A DNA stretch of 64,000 bases from Babesia bovis T2Bo (lineage: Eukaryota > Apicomplexa > Aconoidasida > Piroplasmida > Babesiidae). Position numbers and translations under genes: made by a program. Shown piece by piece: positions 53,801-64,000 of this stretch. Below the pieces are notes generated by a model, which was not told the DNA's origin, searched no databases, and saw only the letters and a program-made list of their open reading frames with translations. How positions within the stretch are numbered: the stretch's first letter is position 1; every line of letters begins with the position of its first letter. The stretch is taken from the NCBI RefSeq assembly GCF_000165395.2, contig NC_067396.1, forward strand, positions 434,001 through 498,000. The letters run 5' to 3'.

Positions 53801-55717
53801 CTATTTAGGCGTATGAATAGATGAAGCAGGGCTGACAGTGACACAACGCCACATGCCACGAGAACCCTCCGTAACAGGAGATGCCGCTACACGACGACTC
53901 TGAAAACCATTAGTAGCCATCTCAGGAACTGTAATGTCACGAGGAACGTCGACACTCATAAAGGCATTGTCAGGCAAGTAGTAACCATGCCTAGCGCTGT
54001 CCTCAGTAACTGAAGAATCCAAAAGACCAAGAGAACGAGTCATTGGAGTAAAACATTGCGGGTCGTGCTGAGGAATAATGCGATTAGTTGAAGTAACGTG
54101 GTTGGAGTAACGCAAGTTAGTCAATATGTGATCCCGAGAACTCGTGTTCATGTCGTGATTCGAAGCGGGGGTGTTCAATATAAGACGCAAGGAGAGTATC
54201 CCGTCAGCAGCAGAATTGGGAGATGGAGCATCCACAACATGACCATAAGGTGATTGAGGAGTTATGTCCTCCGAGTGTGATCCGTTGAAAGAAGGAAAGT
54301 AGACCTCACCAGGTAAATACGAACCATTGACGTGAGATGCATCACCTAAGGATAATCCGCGACTGTCAGAGTAATTCGTTGGCACCCCCGAACGAACAAA
54401 GGTGCTTACGGACTCCCCGAATTCCATACTTAACGGATTCTGATGATCATATTGCACAAATGAACGTTGAGATTGCTCATCAGCACTGGTACCCATGGAG
54501 TCGTCCACTACATTGTGATGATTCGACATGGCAGGACTAGGCTTGCCAGAATCCAAATGAGTAGCAATGTCCCTGCAAAAACTAAAACGTCCAATAACAG
54601 GAGGAATCTTAACAATACCCTTTATGTACTGAATTGTAGGATCCACACAAAACTCAATTAAACTCCGACCAACCTGGAACGCTATGTTCTCACAGGATCG
54701 GATTGGAATTGGACGACGAACTGCAACCAATGTACCAAACTTTGAATTGTGGTCCTCAATGTAAAAAGTACCATTGTCATACAAAATGTTGGCGTGATTG
54801 CGAGATATAGAAACATCAGAAATGCGAACTGAAGCCTCATGACCACGACCAATGCGAACGAAATCGGGTTCATTGACACTAATGAAAAACAAACACTTGT
54901 TAGGACTAGGGACGTTATCCTCCAATATAATGAAAGGGCCTGTCATGTCAGGTATCTCCACTAATGGGATCAAATCACCCCTTACACGAATGAACTTGGG
55001 TAAACGAGCCTTGCAAAGCTCACACGCCGAATCGGATATCAAAGATACCTTCAAAGGCTGGTCGGTGTCCCGCATGTCCTTCAATGAACGTAAATGCATC
55101 CAACGACGCATACAGTCTATGTGGACATACTTAATGGAACCCTTGCATTCACAAAGACAAAGTAAGCGGCCCTCATCAGTACCCTCAGATAAACATATAC
55201 GGCACTGATAAGTAGTGCCATAGACATCAGCATAGTCGATCTCCGGAACAGGACCGTCCAATAAATTGGTCAAATCAAAATCTGTCAAGGATGTCGTTAC
55301 AATACGACGTACACGAAGATTGTAACGACCTAATTTTAACAAATCATCCTCCTGTAAGGCGTAACGCTTGTTCGGTAAAGAACGAACAACCAAAAATAAA
55401 CGCTGAGGGTTCAAAGGACGACCAGTAATACGCTGAGCCGGTAGTAAAGTGTAGTCACCAGAGTGGTTGCGCGCAACGTTAAGAAGGTAGTCATGCTCCT
55501 TGTCACCTTTGTCATCCCTAGTAGAAAGAGTCACAGCAGGAGAAACCGTAAACTCAGAACGTAAAAGTAAAAAACCATGAGATGAAGCAAAGTAAGTCTC
55601 AGCAAGCTGCTTGGAGTCTAGAGTCTCATAGTCAAACAAGTCGTGACTGTCACGAGTCCAAGTACGCGTGCAAACACGAAGCATGGGACCTACCATCCCC
55701 TCGTCAGAAGAATACAT
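53801..55717 (-). CDS. RING-CH (RINGv) plus FHA domain protein, probable E3 ubiquitin ligase
   Basis: 638 aa, single exon. An N-terminal unknown region (1-165) is followed by a RING-CH finger of MARCH type at ~168-235 (YQCRICLSEGTDEGRLLCLC, YVHIDCMRRWMHL, ACELCKARLP), which should bind E2 enzymes. A forkhead-associated domain at ~285-350 (RIGRGHEASVRISDVSISRN, DHNSKFGTLVAV) carries the Arg, Ser, Asn and His expected for phosphothreonine binding. The last ~270 residues are Ser/Pro/Asn-rich and disordered. No membrane segments, unlike most MARCH ligases. The combination suggests ubiquitylation of phosphorylated targets (inference). The ATG at 55717 is the first in frame. Confidence 0.88.
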   Translation of the reverse strand: MYSSDEGMVGPMLRVCTRTWTRDSHDLFDYETLDSKQLAETYFASSHGFLLLRSEFTVSPAVTLSTRDDKGDKEHDYLLNVARNHSGDYTLLPAQRITGRPLNPQRLFLVVRSLPNKRYALQEDDLLKLGRYNLRVRRIVTTSLTDFDLTNLLDGPVPEIDYADVYGTTYQCRICLSEGTDEGRLLCLCECKGSIKYVHIDCMRRWMHLRSLKDMRDTDQPLKVSLISDSACELCKARLPKFIRVRGDLIPLVEIPDMTGPFIILEDNVPSPNKCLFFISVNEPDFVRIGRGHEASVRISDVSISRNHANILYDNGTFYIEDHNSKFGTLVAVRRPIPIRSCENIAFQVGRSLIEFCVDPTIQYIKGIVKIPPVIGRFSFCRDIATHLDSGKPSPAMSNHHNVVDDSMGTSADEQSQRSFVQYDHQNPLSMEFGESVSTFVRSGVPTNYSDSRGLSLGDASHVNGSYLPGEVYFPSFNGSHSEDITPQSPYGHVVDAPSPNSAADGILSLRLILNTPASNHDMNTSSRDHILTNLRYSNHVTSTNRIIPQHDPQCFTPMTRSLGLLDSSVTEDSARHGYYLPDNAFMSVDVPRDITVPEMATNGFQSRRVAASPVTEGSRGMWRCVTVSPASSIHTPK

Positions 55718-57932
55718 TGCGCAACGATTATACGATCCAAGATTATAATAATCAACATAAAGTAAGAGAACAAGTCTGAATAAATGTTATAATTGCCCAC
55801 AAAATGATCTATTAAAGTATCCTACACAAAAACACAGCAGCATGAAATCTGTAACTTAGATTCCCGAACACCCCCAAAGAGAATTATACAGATAGGAATA
55901 TAAACGTAATCTTAACACATCAACCATAGAATGTAATAGAAATACATAGTCATAACATAGGACACATACAAAATGTCTTTCAACAATTTTTGCTGAGATT
56001 TTTCCAAGACATACAAAGAAGACGAAAGAGGTAGCCCCTAAAAATGGCGAAAATTCCCAGGAAAATGAGAAATTACGATGAAAATGCCAATTTAGAGAGT
56101 ATGGTAGTCAATCAGTAGCCACTACTTAATGTTACCTGATAATAACAAGTTGAGAACAATGACTCATTAACAGAAACCAATATAGTATATCCTTCATTGG
56201 CACCTGCAGCACTCAGGTCCACCAAGAACAAAGAACCTTAATACCAAAAGGGAAAAAGTGATATATGTAATACACAATATAACTTCTAAAACATCCGAGG
56301 CAATATGGGTGATGTCAAACCAGAGGGAATAAATAAACGACGAACAATGGAAAAAACAACGTAAGATGTAACCAACACGAATATTTGAACTCAAATATTT
56401 TTTTAACAATGTCGCCCAAATTTTCACCTAAGAATCCAACCATAACGACACCAGTACAGAACAACGCAACACGGCGACCAAGATGCACACATAAAAAGAA
56501 AGGTAACAATTAAACTTACCAGCACGCAAATTCTAAATGTCCAGAAAATGAAGCAAGTATTAGCTGCCGTAGAATCCAAAGATAACCAACAAATGCGCAG
56601 CAATAGTCATACACATCGACGTATAACTTGCACGAGGTGCAGCATAACTGCAAAACAACATCGATGCAGAAAAGAGCATGGCAGCATAAAGTATTAAACA
56701 ACGCAATACTATATGCGAAAAAATGCTCTATCAATAATGCATCAATATCTATAGTAGATATATTAAATTAGGATAGCCGTTCTAAAGCAAACCCAGGAAA
56801 ATAATGAAATGGCACTACCCTAGATGCACAAAGAAAATGCAAATATAATAATTATGAAATGGTACAAGTGAAATATGGCAATGTGTCAAAGAAATGAACA
56901 AAAATGTAGCATGAGGGATCAAATGTGCTACCAAGGGACACATGCACCGATTCATTGCAACACGTAAAACAACCAGCTAAAGAAAAAAAAATCAAACCTT
57001 AGGCAAAACCCTGATGTACAAAGCTGCTATCTAAGATAGACGTCTGTTTATTTCCAGAAGCGCGGGATTGAATCTATAATGCTAAGAATAAACACAGTGC
57101 CCATCCACATGTAAACGGGAAATTATTTTTCATACCAAACTCCACGGATATACCTAATCAATCTATTGCATCCCACGCTCAAAGGGACGTGTTTATACAA
57201 CCACGGGAAATTAATAGCAATCATAACTTAAAACGAACACTATATATGACATATCCAACCCAAAAGCCTATGAACCGATTAAATAGCACTTAGCAAAGAT
57301 TATAATGTAGAACACAGAAGCTTAGTCAAGTATAAACAGTTGCATAAAAAGCAAATGGTACCCAAAGCTTGCACACTAAACAGACCGCTGTTAAGAATCA
57401 AATAGATATCGCCATACAGCTGTAACATAAGATACTTATGCTACTGAATGGCATATTCTGTATATGATATAATGAAAGATAGCGGCAAAACGGTTGTATT
57501 TAAACATGATTGCGTTGTATGTGTTGACCCCCCATCCATGGACGTACGGTGTACGACAAATGAGATATATACAAGTGCCTAATGAATATACAGGATTTAT
57601 GTTATAGTCATGTGGCGTGTAATCTGTTAAAAGACAGTCAGCTTCTATCGTGCAGCGCCAGAAGCTACGACACAGCTTGTATGATGATGCTTGAATGTTA
57701 CTAATGATATGGATAAATATATCAACGTAATATTTTTATATAAAGAATACAAAGTTGTTTTAATGAACACGCCTATCTTCATACCATGCTAAAAAAGGCA
57801 GTAATGTGTCCACGTTATCACGATAAAATATAACCTAATCAAGCAGGAATCACATATATAAATATCGAATGGAGGGACAAGGTATTTTCTAGCGGATATT
57901 GTACACAAGTGACATATGCTAGCAATATACAC
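55718..57932. other. 2.2 kb gene-poor spacer, A-rich + strand
   Basis: This is the largest stretch without a supportable gene. The + strand is A-rich (56881-56940: A 26, T 11, G 15, C 8). Minus-strand ORFs at 56194..56734 are Phe/Leu/Cys-rich, as expected from the complement of A-rich DNA, and I do not trust them. On the + strand, ATG 56044 opens a short frame, and 56446..56697 is an 84-codon open stretch ending in a Cys/His-rich piece (CTRCSITAKQHRC). I could not link these into a consistent spliced gene. An unrecognised small intron-rich gene or a non-coding RNA remains possible. Confidence 0.4.
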
Positions 57933-59118
57933 ATGAAAATGGCAAACTCAAATAACCTAGTCATGTCCATCCTAGGGGCAGGAGCCGTAGGAGTAGCAAT
58001 TGCGTATGCAGCGTCAAAGTCAACAAAAGTAAGAAGGTTCCTAGTAAGCTGCGGTATATGCAATAGTAACCCAATGGCAGATGCATTGGAACCACAAATG
58101 AGAAAAGTTGCAAAAGCCATGGGATCAATCAATATACTCTCAGTAGATGATCTCTCAAACCAACAGATCATATGCCTAATGGAACTGGCAAACTTCTTCA
58201 AAGAAAAAGTATCGCAAAAAGAAGATTGCCAAGTTCTACCAAATAATATCATGGTCACACTATTCATGGAACCAAGCACAAGAACCAGATGCTCATTCGA
58301 AGCAGCTATGCTCAGGTTGGGAGGGAAAGTTATATCAATTGCAGACGCTTCAACATCGTCGACGGCAAAAGGAGAATCCGAAGAGGATTCTGTAAAAGTA
58401 TTGTCATCATATGCAGATGTTGTTGTCATGAGACATTCGGAAAAGGGAATTATGGAAAGAATAAAAGAACATGTTAAAGTACCATTGATCAACGCAGGTG
58501 ACGGACAAGGAGAACACCCAAGTCAAGCACTACTTGACCTGTACACAATTTTAACGTACTTCCCAATAATGGAAACAAACAATGAACGAGCATTCACCAT
58601 ATGCTTCGTAGGTGATTTGAAAAATGGAAGAACAGCACACTCACTGGCAAAACTATTAAGCAGATACAATGTAGTCATGAGATACGTAGCACCAACACAA
58701 CTACAAATGCCAACTGAAATACAAAGAGAAGTGGAAAATAACTTCGCTAAATATGTAAGTTGAATGGAGCATTAACAACCAAATGCAGAATATACCGGAT
58801 CTGCCACTCTCAAGGCAAACCAGCTTCAGCCAACTGGAAGATGCATGTGAAGGAGCAGATGTTATATACGTAACAAGGTTACAAAAAGAAAGAATGGACA
58901 GCCAAGGAGCCAAGGGGCTACTAGGGTCATACGGAATACAAAAGACATTACTACCCAAATTGATGAAACATGTCAAAATCATGCACCCACTACCGAGGAT
59001 AGATGAATTGCCGCCAGAAATAGATAATGACGAAAGAGCTATATACTTCGAACAAGCACAAAATGGCCTATATGTCAGAATGGCAATGCTATACCTCATT
59101 TTAAATAGCAAAAGGTAG
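57933..59118 (+). CDS. Aspartate carbamoyltransferase with an N-terminal membrane segment
   Basis: This is the second step of de novo pyrimidine synthesis: carbamoyl phosphate + aspartate to carbamoyl aspartate (EC 2.1.3.2). Two exons, 57933..58754 and 58789..59118, are joined across a 34-nt intron; the product is 383 aa. The enzyme part starts near residue 50. Carbamoyl-phosphate site: FMEPSTRTRCSFEAAMLRLG. Also NAGDGQGEHPSQALLDLYT, FVGDLKNGRTAHSLAKLLS, and aspartate-loop end KIMHPLPRIDELP. Residues ~8-28 (LVMSILGAGAVGVAIAYAAS) form a hydrophobic segment followed by basic residues (KVRRF), so the protein may be membrane-anchored or imported. The first true ATG is 57933; the codons upstream of it include only a GTG start. 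Confidence 0.94.
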
Positions 59119-59351
59119 ATACAAGTGATATAATAAACACATTAATAGTGTCCATGTAGCATAGATCATAGACCAGTTGCTTACATCAACCAAAAACGTA
59201 ATCTATAGATCACATAAAGCTATTTTTAAAATGAAATGAATACGGGATATTATAACGATGATAATTGCAAATGTGTATGGATAACATCAACGCACGCCAT
59301 TCACAAGGTGTAAGGTAAACAACGGTATAAAGGATACAGTCAGGTACCAAA

Positions 59352-61935
59352 ATGGCTAATAATACAGTAACAATGGCTTTTATAGGCCGAGTAGGCCTAG
59401 ATAAACTCAGGGATCCATATAAAGTGGAAACAGTCAAAAAGACACTTAAAGGAATAGGAACACAAATGGAAGATAATATATGGAGCAACACGTCAGTTAG
59501 CGTACATAGCGAACAGACTTGGAGTACACAAATGACAGTAGAAATAGATATACCAGTACCAGGAACACAATGTATAACTATAAACACAAACACTGGCAAC
59601 ATCAACGAAGTAGATATAATCACTCAACTTATAAACGAAAGAGAATTGGAAGACCATGATAATGGCATGGGAAGTAATAAACAAATTAGAAATATACACC
59701 TGCTGTTGCCACTCAAGGATATGATAATACAAACCAGAGATAAAACAAAGTGGTGTTCATTAATGGAAAGTGACCACGATGAAAAGGATAATCTAAATTG
59801 GGACGCCATGCGGAGACTTATCGCACTGATAATAATAGGTATCACACTTGAAAAAATGAATGATATCGATGATTCAATGGTGGTAGCACTCCTGGTCAAC
59901 CATGTGAAACATAACTTCAGATATAGCTTCCAGTCACCAACCAGTGGCTTGTGCCACTTGGAACGACCAGAATGGGCCATAAACTATATCAAAGATGTAG
60001 TTACGAGGTACCACTGCATATTCAAAATAATGAAACAAGAAATAAACGGAAATGTGGAGCAAGTATTCAATGCATTCGTACCACACTCTATATTTACAAT
60101 GAACAGAGAAAAGTTACTGGAAGGATTTAAAAGGATAGCCGCTGAATTCTCATTTTCTAGCCTTGTTCGTAAGTGGATGATGGTGATAGCTAATGAAGCG
60201 AGGTTATTTGTATTCAGCAGGTTGCCACTGCTATTCTACGATTATAGAGTAACGCCTTTTGATGGCATACTTACCATGAAGCAAGTAACAAATATTGCAT
60301 CAAAGGCTAATGAACAAACAAAAGTAAACGTTACACCTTCATTGTTCGATGATGAAACTAGGGTTAATGTCACATATAATTTATTAAGGGCAATGACGGA
60401 ATTGGCTACGCCACTTCGGTCAATCGATCAAGCGGCAGCATATGAAGTATTCGCCGATTTCGATCAAAATGTAACCGTACCATGCTTGAATGTAGGATTC
60501 AACACAGAAGAAAATGTGGCACTAATGGAACTAGATTACGAACGAAAAGGGTTGTGTGGAGCACTGGATGGACTAATGAATATGGAAAGGATAACAGCAA
60601 ATAGGTATATAAAGAAGATGTTAACAGATGATGTCATACTAGAAACCGTAAAGTGTAACAAACTAACACAACATAGGTGGTATCTACAGGATAGTAGGTA
60701 CCTAATACAACCCATAGAAACGTTAATCACGCTGCTCAAAATATTCGATGAAAGATGCAAATGCATGGAGTCAACACAAAGCAAAAGTAAATTCACAAAC
60801 ACTGTTATCGCACCAATAATCAATACTTACATAGAAGATGTAAAAAGAAGATGGAATGCTGAAGATAACGCGCTAAAGTCATGCAGCCTAACAGCATTCC
60901 TCATAGATGCAACTGCAACGCTGCATGAATTTCTAATCAGATACCCATATACACAATATATGATGCAATCGCAAGCAAACGTGGAGAAAGTGCTCAATAA
61001 AATGATAAGCATAATAGGGGATTATGTGGATAATCTCATGGAACAACCTTTCAGCGTCCTACACGATAAAAGAATAGATATCATGGACGCACTAAAGGAC
61101 AAATTCATACAACTTGCAGTACAGTGTAGCGAGGATATATACGGGAAAATATTAAAAGCTACACTAGATTGCATAGGGAAACGATTATTGTGGACATTAA
61201 TACCAGAACGAGTAAATCAAATCAAGCTACACCAACAAAGACAACTAGATATTGCACTAGAAAACTGGTAAGCATGGAACACAGTAGTAATAATATAAAC
61301 AGTGAGTTATTATACCACGAATTCAAGGTTATTGCTCACAGTGAGATTGTCACTGAAAATATGCAAATCATGGAGGTAAGACAGTAAGGAACACATAGAA
61401 AGATACAGGATGTCAAAAACGTACTTGCCGCAAATATAAACGAACTTGTGGATGTTGTTGTTAAAATTAGAGATGCTATGGCAATGGAATCCGTTTTCAA
61501 GTATACAAAAAAAGGCGCACAGCACTGGTCCAGTAGACCAATTGATCATACTGAAACGCCACGATCAACAGCAGGAATTAGAATGTAGGTAAACGTAAGT
61601 ACCATTAAATTATACAGATTGGAAAGTGCAAGTATAGACAGCGATGATCCAGATAACATCTTCGACGATATATTAAGAGAAAATGAAATTAACCCAAATG
61701 ATGATATGAGCCCAGCGTCTATTGAAGGAGAACAGGCTATACTAGAGCCTGCAGTAACGAGTGAATATGAACTTCTAGAAAATGTCAGAGATACATTGAA
61801 GGTAAGTGGTAACCTAACCAAAAGGAGATAATCGTGCAGGTAAATCAACTTGATGTAAAACAAATATACACACTCGCACTACACGCATTACACGCTCAAT
61901 TAGATCACGAACAATTTAACGGACTTGTTAAATAA
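59352..61935 (+). CDS. Large helical protein, possible RINT1/Tip20-type vesicle tether
   Basis: I read five exons: 59352..61267, 61303..61375, 61409..61584, 61618..61801 and 61840..61935 (introns 35, 33, 33 and 38 nt), giving 814 aa. The TAA at 61269 is part of a GTAAG donor, so the first exon should not be taken as the whole gene. The protein is mostly alpha-helical and soluble. The pieces RPEWAINYIKDVVTRYHCIF and LKSCSLTAFLIDATATLHEF, plus the total length, recall RINT1/Tip20 of the Dsl1/NRZ tether that guides Golgi-to-ER vesicles. This is weak resemblance from memory, not a search. The C-terminal exons are acidic. An alternative is that 61274..61935 is a separate small gene starting 2 nt after the stop. 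Confidence 0.6.
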
Positions 61936-61972
61936 TTAGTATAAAGCACATAATGACCAGATGATATTACAC

Positions 61973-62920
61973 ATGAAGAGAACAGTACCTCATGTGGCAG
62001 GAAATTTTCACACATTGGTATATATACGAGGTAAGATCCAGGAAATGTATTGATGAGCGATTCTTAGTATCTTTAAACCCAGAAATTGCTTTATGCGCGA
62101 AGAAGGCATTCGAGCTCCTCAGAAGACTGCATAGAAGGAATCAACAAAATGAAGAAACGGAAAAACATGAATCTGATAGTGATGGAAGACGAAAAAGAGA
62201 CTTCCTACATCTGTCATTGTGTAAACCAATATATCTAAAAAGACAATTCATAAGACCATTCAAAGATAGACTGGAAGAAACATTGAAACGAATTAAACCG
62301 TAAGTTACAAAGTTTATAACCTATATATACTAGGTTCTATCTAATACTAGATAAGAATATAGCCATATGTGCAAATGAAGAGCGAAATAACTTCTTCGCA
62401 GTGCTACCAGTAGAAACACAATGTAACGCGCGATCAGTAAGCTAGACTAAATAAACACAAACCTTACAGATATCGCCACTTATAGATCTAGTTGACGATA
62501 TAGCACAAATATTCGGATATCAAAAGTACTACGAACAGAGGAAACCTCACGTGTCACTAGCTGTTACAGGAGTAAGAAATTCGTTTGTAATGCAATACAC
62601 TACTGCAGAATCTAACCAGTGTTATGACAGAGCTCTACAAAAATGAACCACTAGATGGGCAGTTGTATTCGTCACATCACTGGATGCAAGTGGAACGCTA
62701 CCTAGGCAAAGAAGAGGAACTGGAATGTGATACCAGTGATATCGCACAAGAAACGTTAAAACAAAACGGAAATGTAGAGTTCATCATTAATGAAGATATG
62801 ATCATGCCGTACCTCAATGAAGGTAGTTCACAGGATGCAGAACCTATATGCATCTACGTAAAGGAGATATATATACTAGTAGGATCGCAAGAAACGGCCA
62901 TAGAGTTGGGTAGTACTTGA
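61973..62920 (+). CDS. USB1: U6 snRNA 3'-5' exonuclease USB1 (Mpn1)
   Basis: This 2H phosphoesterase trims and protects the 3' oligo(U) end of U6 snRNA. Five exons (61973..62030, 62068..62299, 62334..62436, 62470..62571, 62609..62920) with introns of 33-37 nt give 268 aa, the usual USB1 length. Both catalytic HxS motifs are present: FLHLSLCKPIYLKRQF and KPHVSLAVTG. Other family landmarks are the start MKRTVPHVAGNFHTLVYI, NEERNNFFAVLPVE between the two motifs, and the final strand VKEIYILVGSQETAIEL. Only the spliced product shows all these; no single frame does. The start lies 37 nt after the previous + strand stop. It converges on the thioredoxin gene. Confidence 0.88.
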
Positions 62921-63043
62921 GGTATAATGTATCTTAACTAAAGCACGGTAGTGTAGATATAAGGACAGTCAGGTCATTACATAGATGAATGTAAAATGCG
63001 ATGTTGTTAGAAGTCACGTAAAGGCCGTGAAATGTATAGGCAC

Positions 63044-63925
63044 TTATGATGCATCATCTAACGCCTCATTGATCATACCCATCAAAGTGGAAACGTCAAC
63101 GACACCCCTAACGCGCTTAACCAACTCGCCACGCCTAAAGAGCAATAATGTAGGTAACGCAGTTATCTCATAGGATGCAGAGAGCTCAGCATTTTGATCC
63201 ACGTCTATCTTGTGAATCACAAGCTTACCAGGCTTGTAACGACTCTCAATGATACTCTGAAAAGATTGAGATAAAATATAACAAGGAATGTTAGATATGA
63301 ATACCTACCAAATTAGCCTTCATAGTATCACAAGGACGACACCTATATCCTATAAAAAATCAACATCGTACATACCACGTAGCATAAAAGTCAACCAGAA
63401 GGACGCCACCAGAAGTCTTGTTATCCTCAATCAACTGTGATGAATGTACAAAGCATAGATTATACACACCTGTTCTAAAGATCCAGAACCTGAGCCGCCG
63501 CCACCAAATAAACCAAATCTTGATATATTGGCGTCAACTCCCGAGAAGTCGCCAACGAAGCTACCGTGACCACGGATGTAGCCAACAGGATAGCCCTTCC
63601 TGAGAGCTAATTTGGCAGAAGATAGTTCACCCATCGAAACGGGACCTATACCCAAAGGTTCATATGCACAATAAAGCCCAGAAGCCGTAGGAGCATCAAA
63701 TGATGCTATAGACAAGGAATCATAAACGCTGGAATTATCGCCATCATTCGATACGTTGTGTGGAGATATAGGCACATATTCACTCTCTGTGATAGATAGT
63801 AATTCTATACCATTGGAATCACGCGCCCATTCCACAATGGAATGCTCCTCAAGACACGTAACTATACGGACTGCGTATACACACAACAAAATGAATCTAG
63901 AGAATATATCGACTATGGGAGCCAT
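63044..63925 (-). CDS. Thioredoxin-like protein with secretory leader (possible apicoplast-type Trx)
   Basis: Four exons (63470..63925, 63376..63434, 63309..63342, 63044..63256; introns 35, 33 and 52 nt) give 253 aa. The redox site W-C-R-P-C (residues ~172-176) is created exactly at the junction TG|G-TGT, so it is visible only after splicing. Upstream is GGVLLVDFYATW; downstream are KLVIHKIDVDQNAELSASYE, the cis-Pro strand ITALPTLLLFRRGELVKRV and a closing helix. The first ~25 residues (FSRFILLCVYAVRIVTCLEE) look like a signal peptide. Then ~120 residues, acidic and Gly-rich near the end, precede the Trx fold. A signal peptide plus extension fits an apicoplast-membrane thioredoxin such as the ATrx type, but an ER or secreted Trx is possible. 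Confidence 0.87.
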
Positions 63926-64000
63926 CTTTATATTGAATTACGATATTATAAGGTATAATACTGTATTGATAATAGCGAAAATTCAAACGCTCAATATCCC
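63926..64000. other. Right edge, upstream of the thioredoxin gene
   Basis: These 75 bp of AT-rich DNA are the start of the 5' flank of the minus-strand thioredoxin gene. Nothing else can be seen. Confidence 0.4.

Noticed and set aside
56194..56734. Minus-strand ORFs rich in Phe, Leu and Cys that look like membrane proteins
   Set aside because: They are the complement of A-rich DNA, which always gives Phe/Leu/Cys/Val-rich frames. No splice-consistent gene, start context or family resemblance was found.
61274..61935. Separate small gene starting with ATG at 61274
   Set aside because: It would begin 2 nt after the preceding stop. A standard 35-nt intron instead joins the same frame to the upstream exon, so one longer gene is more economical; kept as an alternative.
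1..64000. Bacterial-type features: CRISPR arrays, insertion sequences, operons, Shine-Dalgarno sites
   Set aside because: The window is eukaryotic nuclear DNA with spliced genes; no direct-repeat array, transposase or operon arrangement was seen.

Overview
The window is nuclear DNA of an apicomplexan parasite, most likely a piroplasm (Babesia sensu lato; Theileria cannot be excluded). The evidence is the gene set: a class XIV myosin A, an ApiAP2 factor, the Kelch13 orthologue, ATP-type PEPCK and an ApiAT-like transporter. Genome style agrees: compact, dense genes on both strands, and very short introns, mostly 32-40 nt, with GT..AG ends. I rebuilt exon structures by eye from splice sites, reading frame and family conservation. 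No transcript data were available. No rRNA, tRNA, CRISPR array, mobile element or obvious repeat array was recognised.

Layout, left to right: the 3' end of a DRG-type GTPase (+); ribosomal protein S13/uS15 (-); a small HMG-box-like plus histone-fold protein (-); myosin A (-); a many-exon GEX1/KAR5-type nuclear-fusion protein (+); a hypothetical protein (+); a CCR4/Angel-type EEP nuclease (-); a CELF/Bruno RNA-binding protein with an internal WW domain (+); the exosome nuclease DIS3/RRP44 (-); PEPCK (+); an ApiAP2 factor (-); a secreted hypothetical protein (+); UDP-GlcNAc pyrophosphorylase (-) and Kelch13 (-), only 11 nt apart; and a 14.5 kb intronless VPS13-family gene (-). Then come the splicing factor PRP4 (+), a giant double-domain transporter (-), a glycine-cleavage T-protein-like gene (+), ER HSP110/GRP170 (+), a RING-CH plus FHA protein (-), a 2.2 kb spacer, aspartate carbamoyltransferase (+), a possible RINT1/Tip20-type tether (+), the U6 snRNA exonuclease USB1 (+) and a thioredoxin with a secretory leader (-).

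There is no operon-like pathway. Themes recur by chance of synteny: RNA metabolism (DIS3, EEP nuclease, PRP4, USB1, CELF), endomembrane traffic and lipid transfer (VPS13, the RINT1-like protein, GRP170, Kelch13), and carbon, amino-sugar and pyrimidine metabolism (PEPCK, UAP1, ATCase, GcvT). The points most worth a second look are: the Kelch13 residue aligned to P. falciparum C580; the 11-nt Kelch13-UAP1 spacing; the fused transporter; the degenerate PIN nuclease site of DIS3; the HMG/histone-fold fusion; and a membrane-anchored ATCase. From about 43 kb onward the + strand is A-rich even where genes lie on the - strand, unlike intergenic DNA near 27.8 kb.
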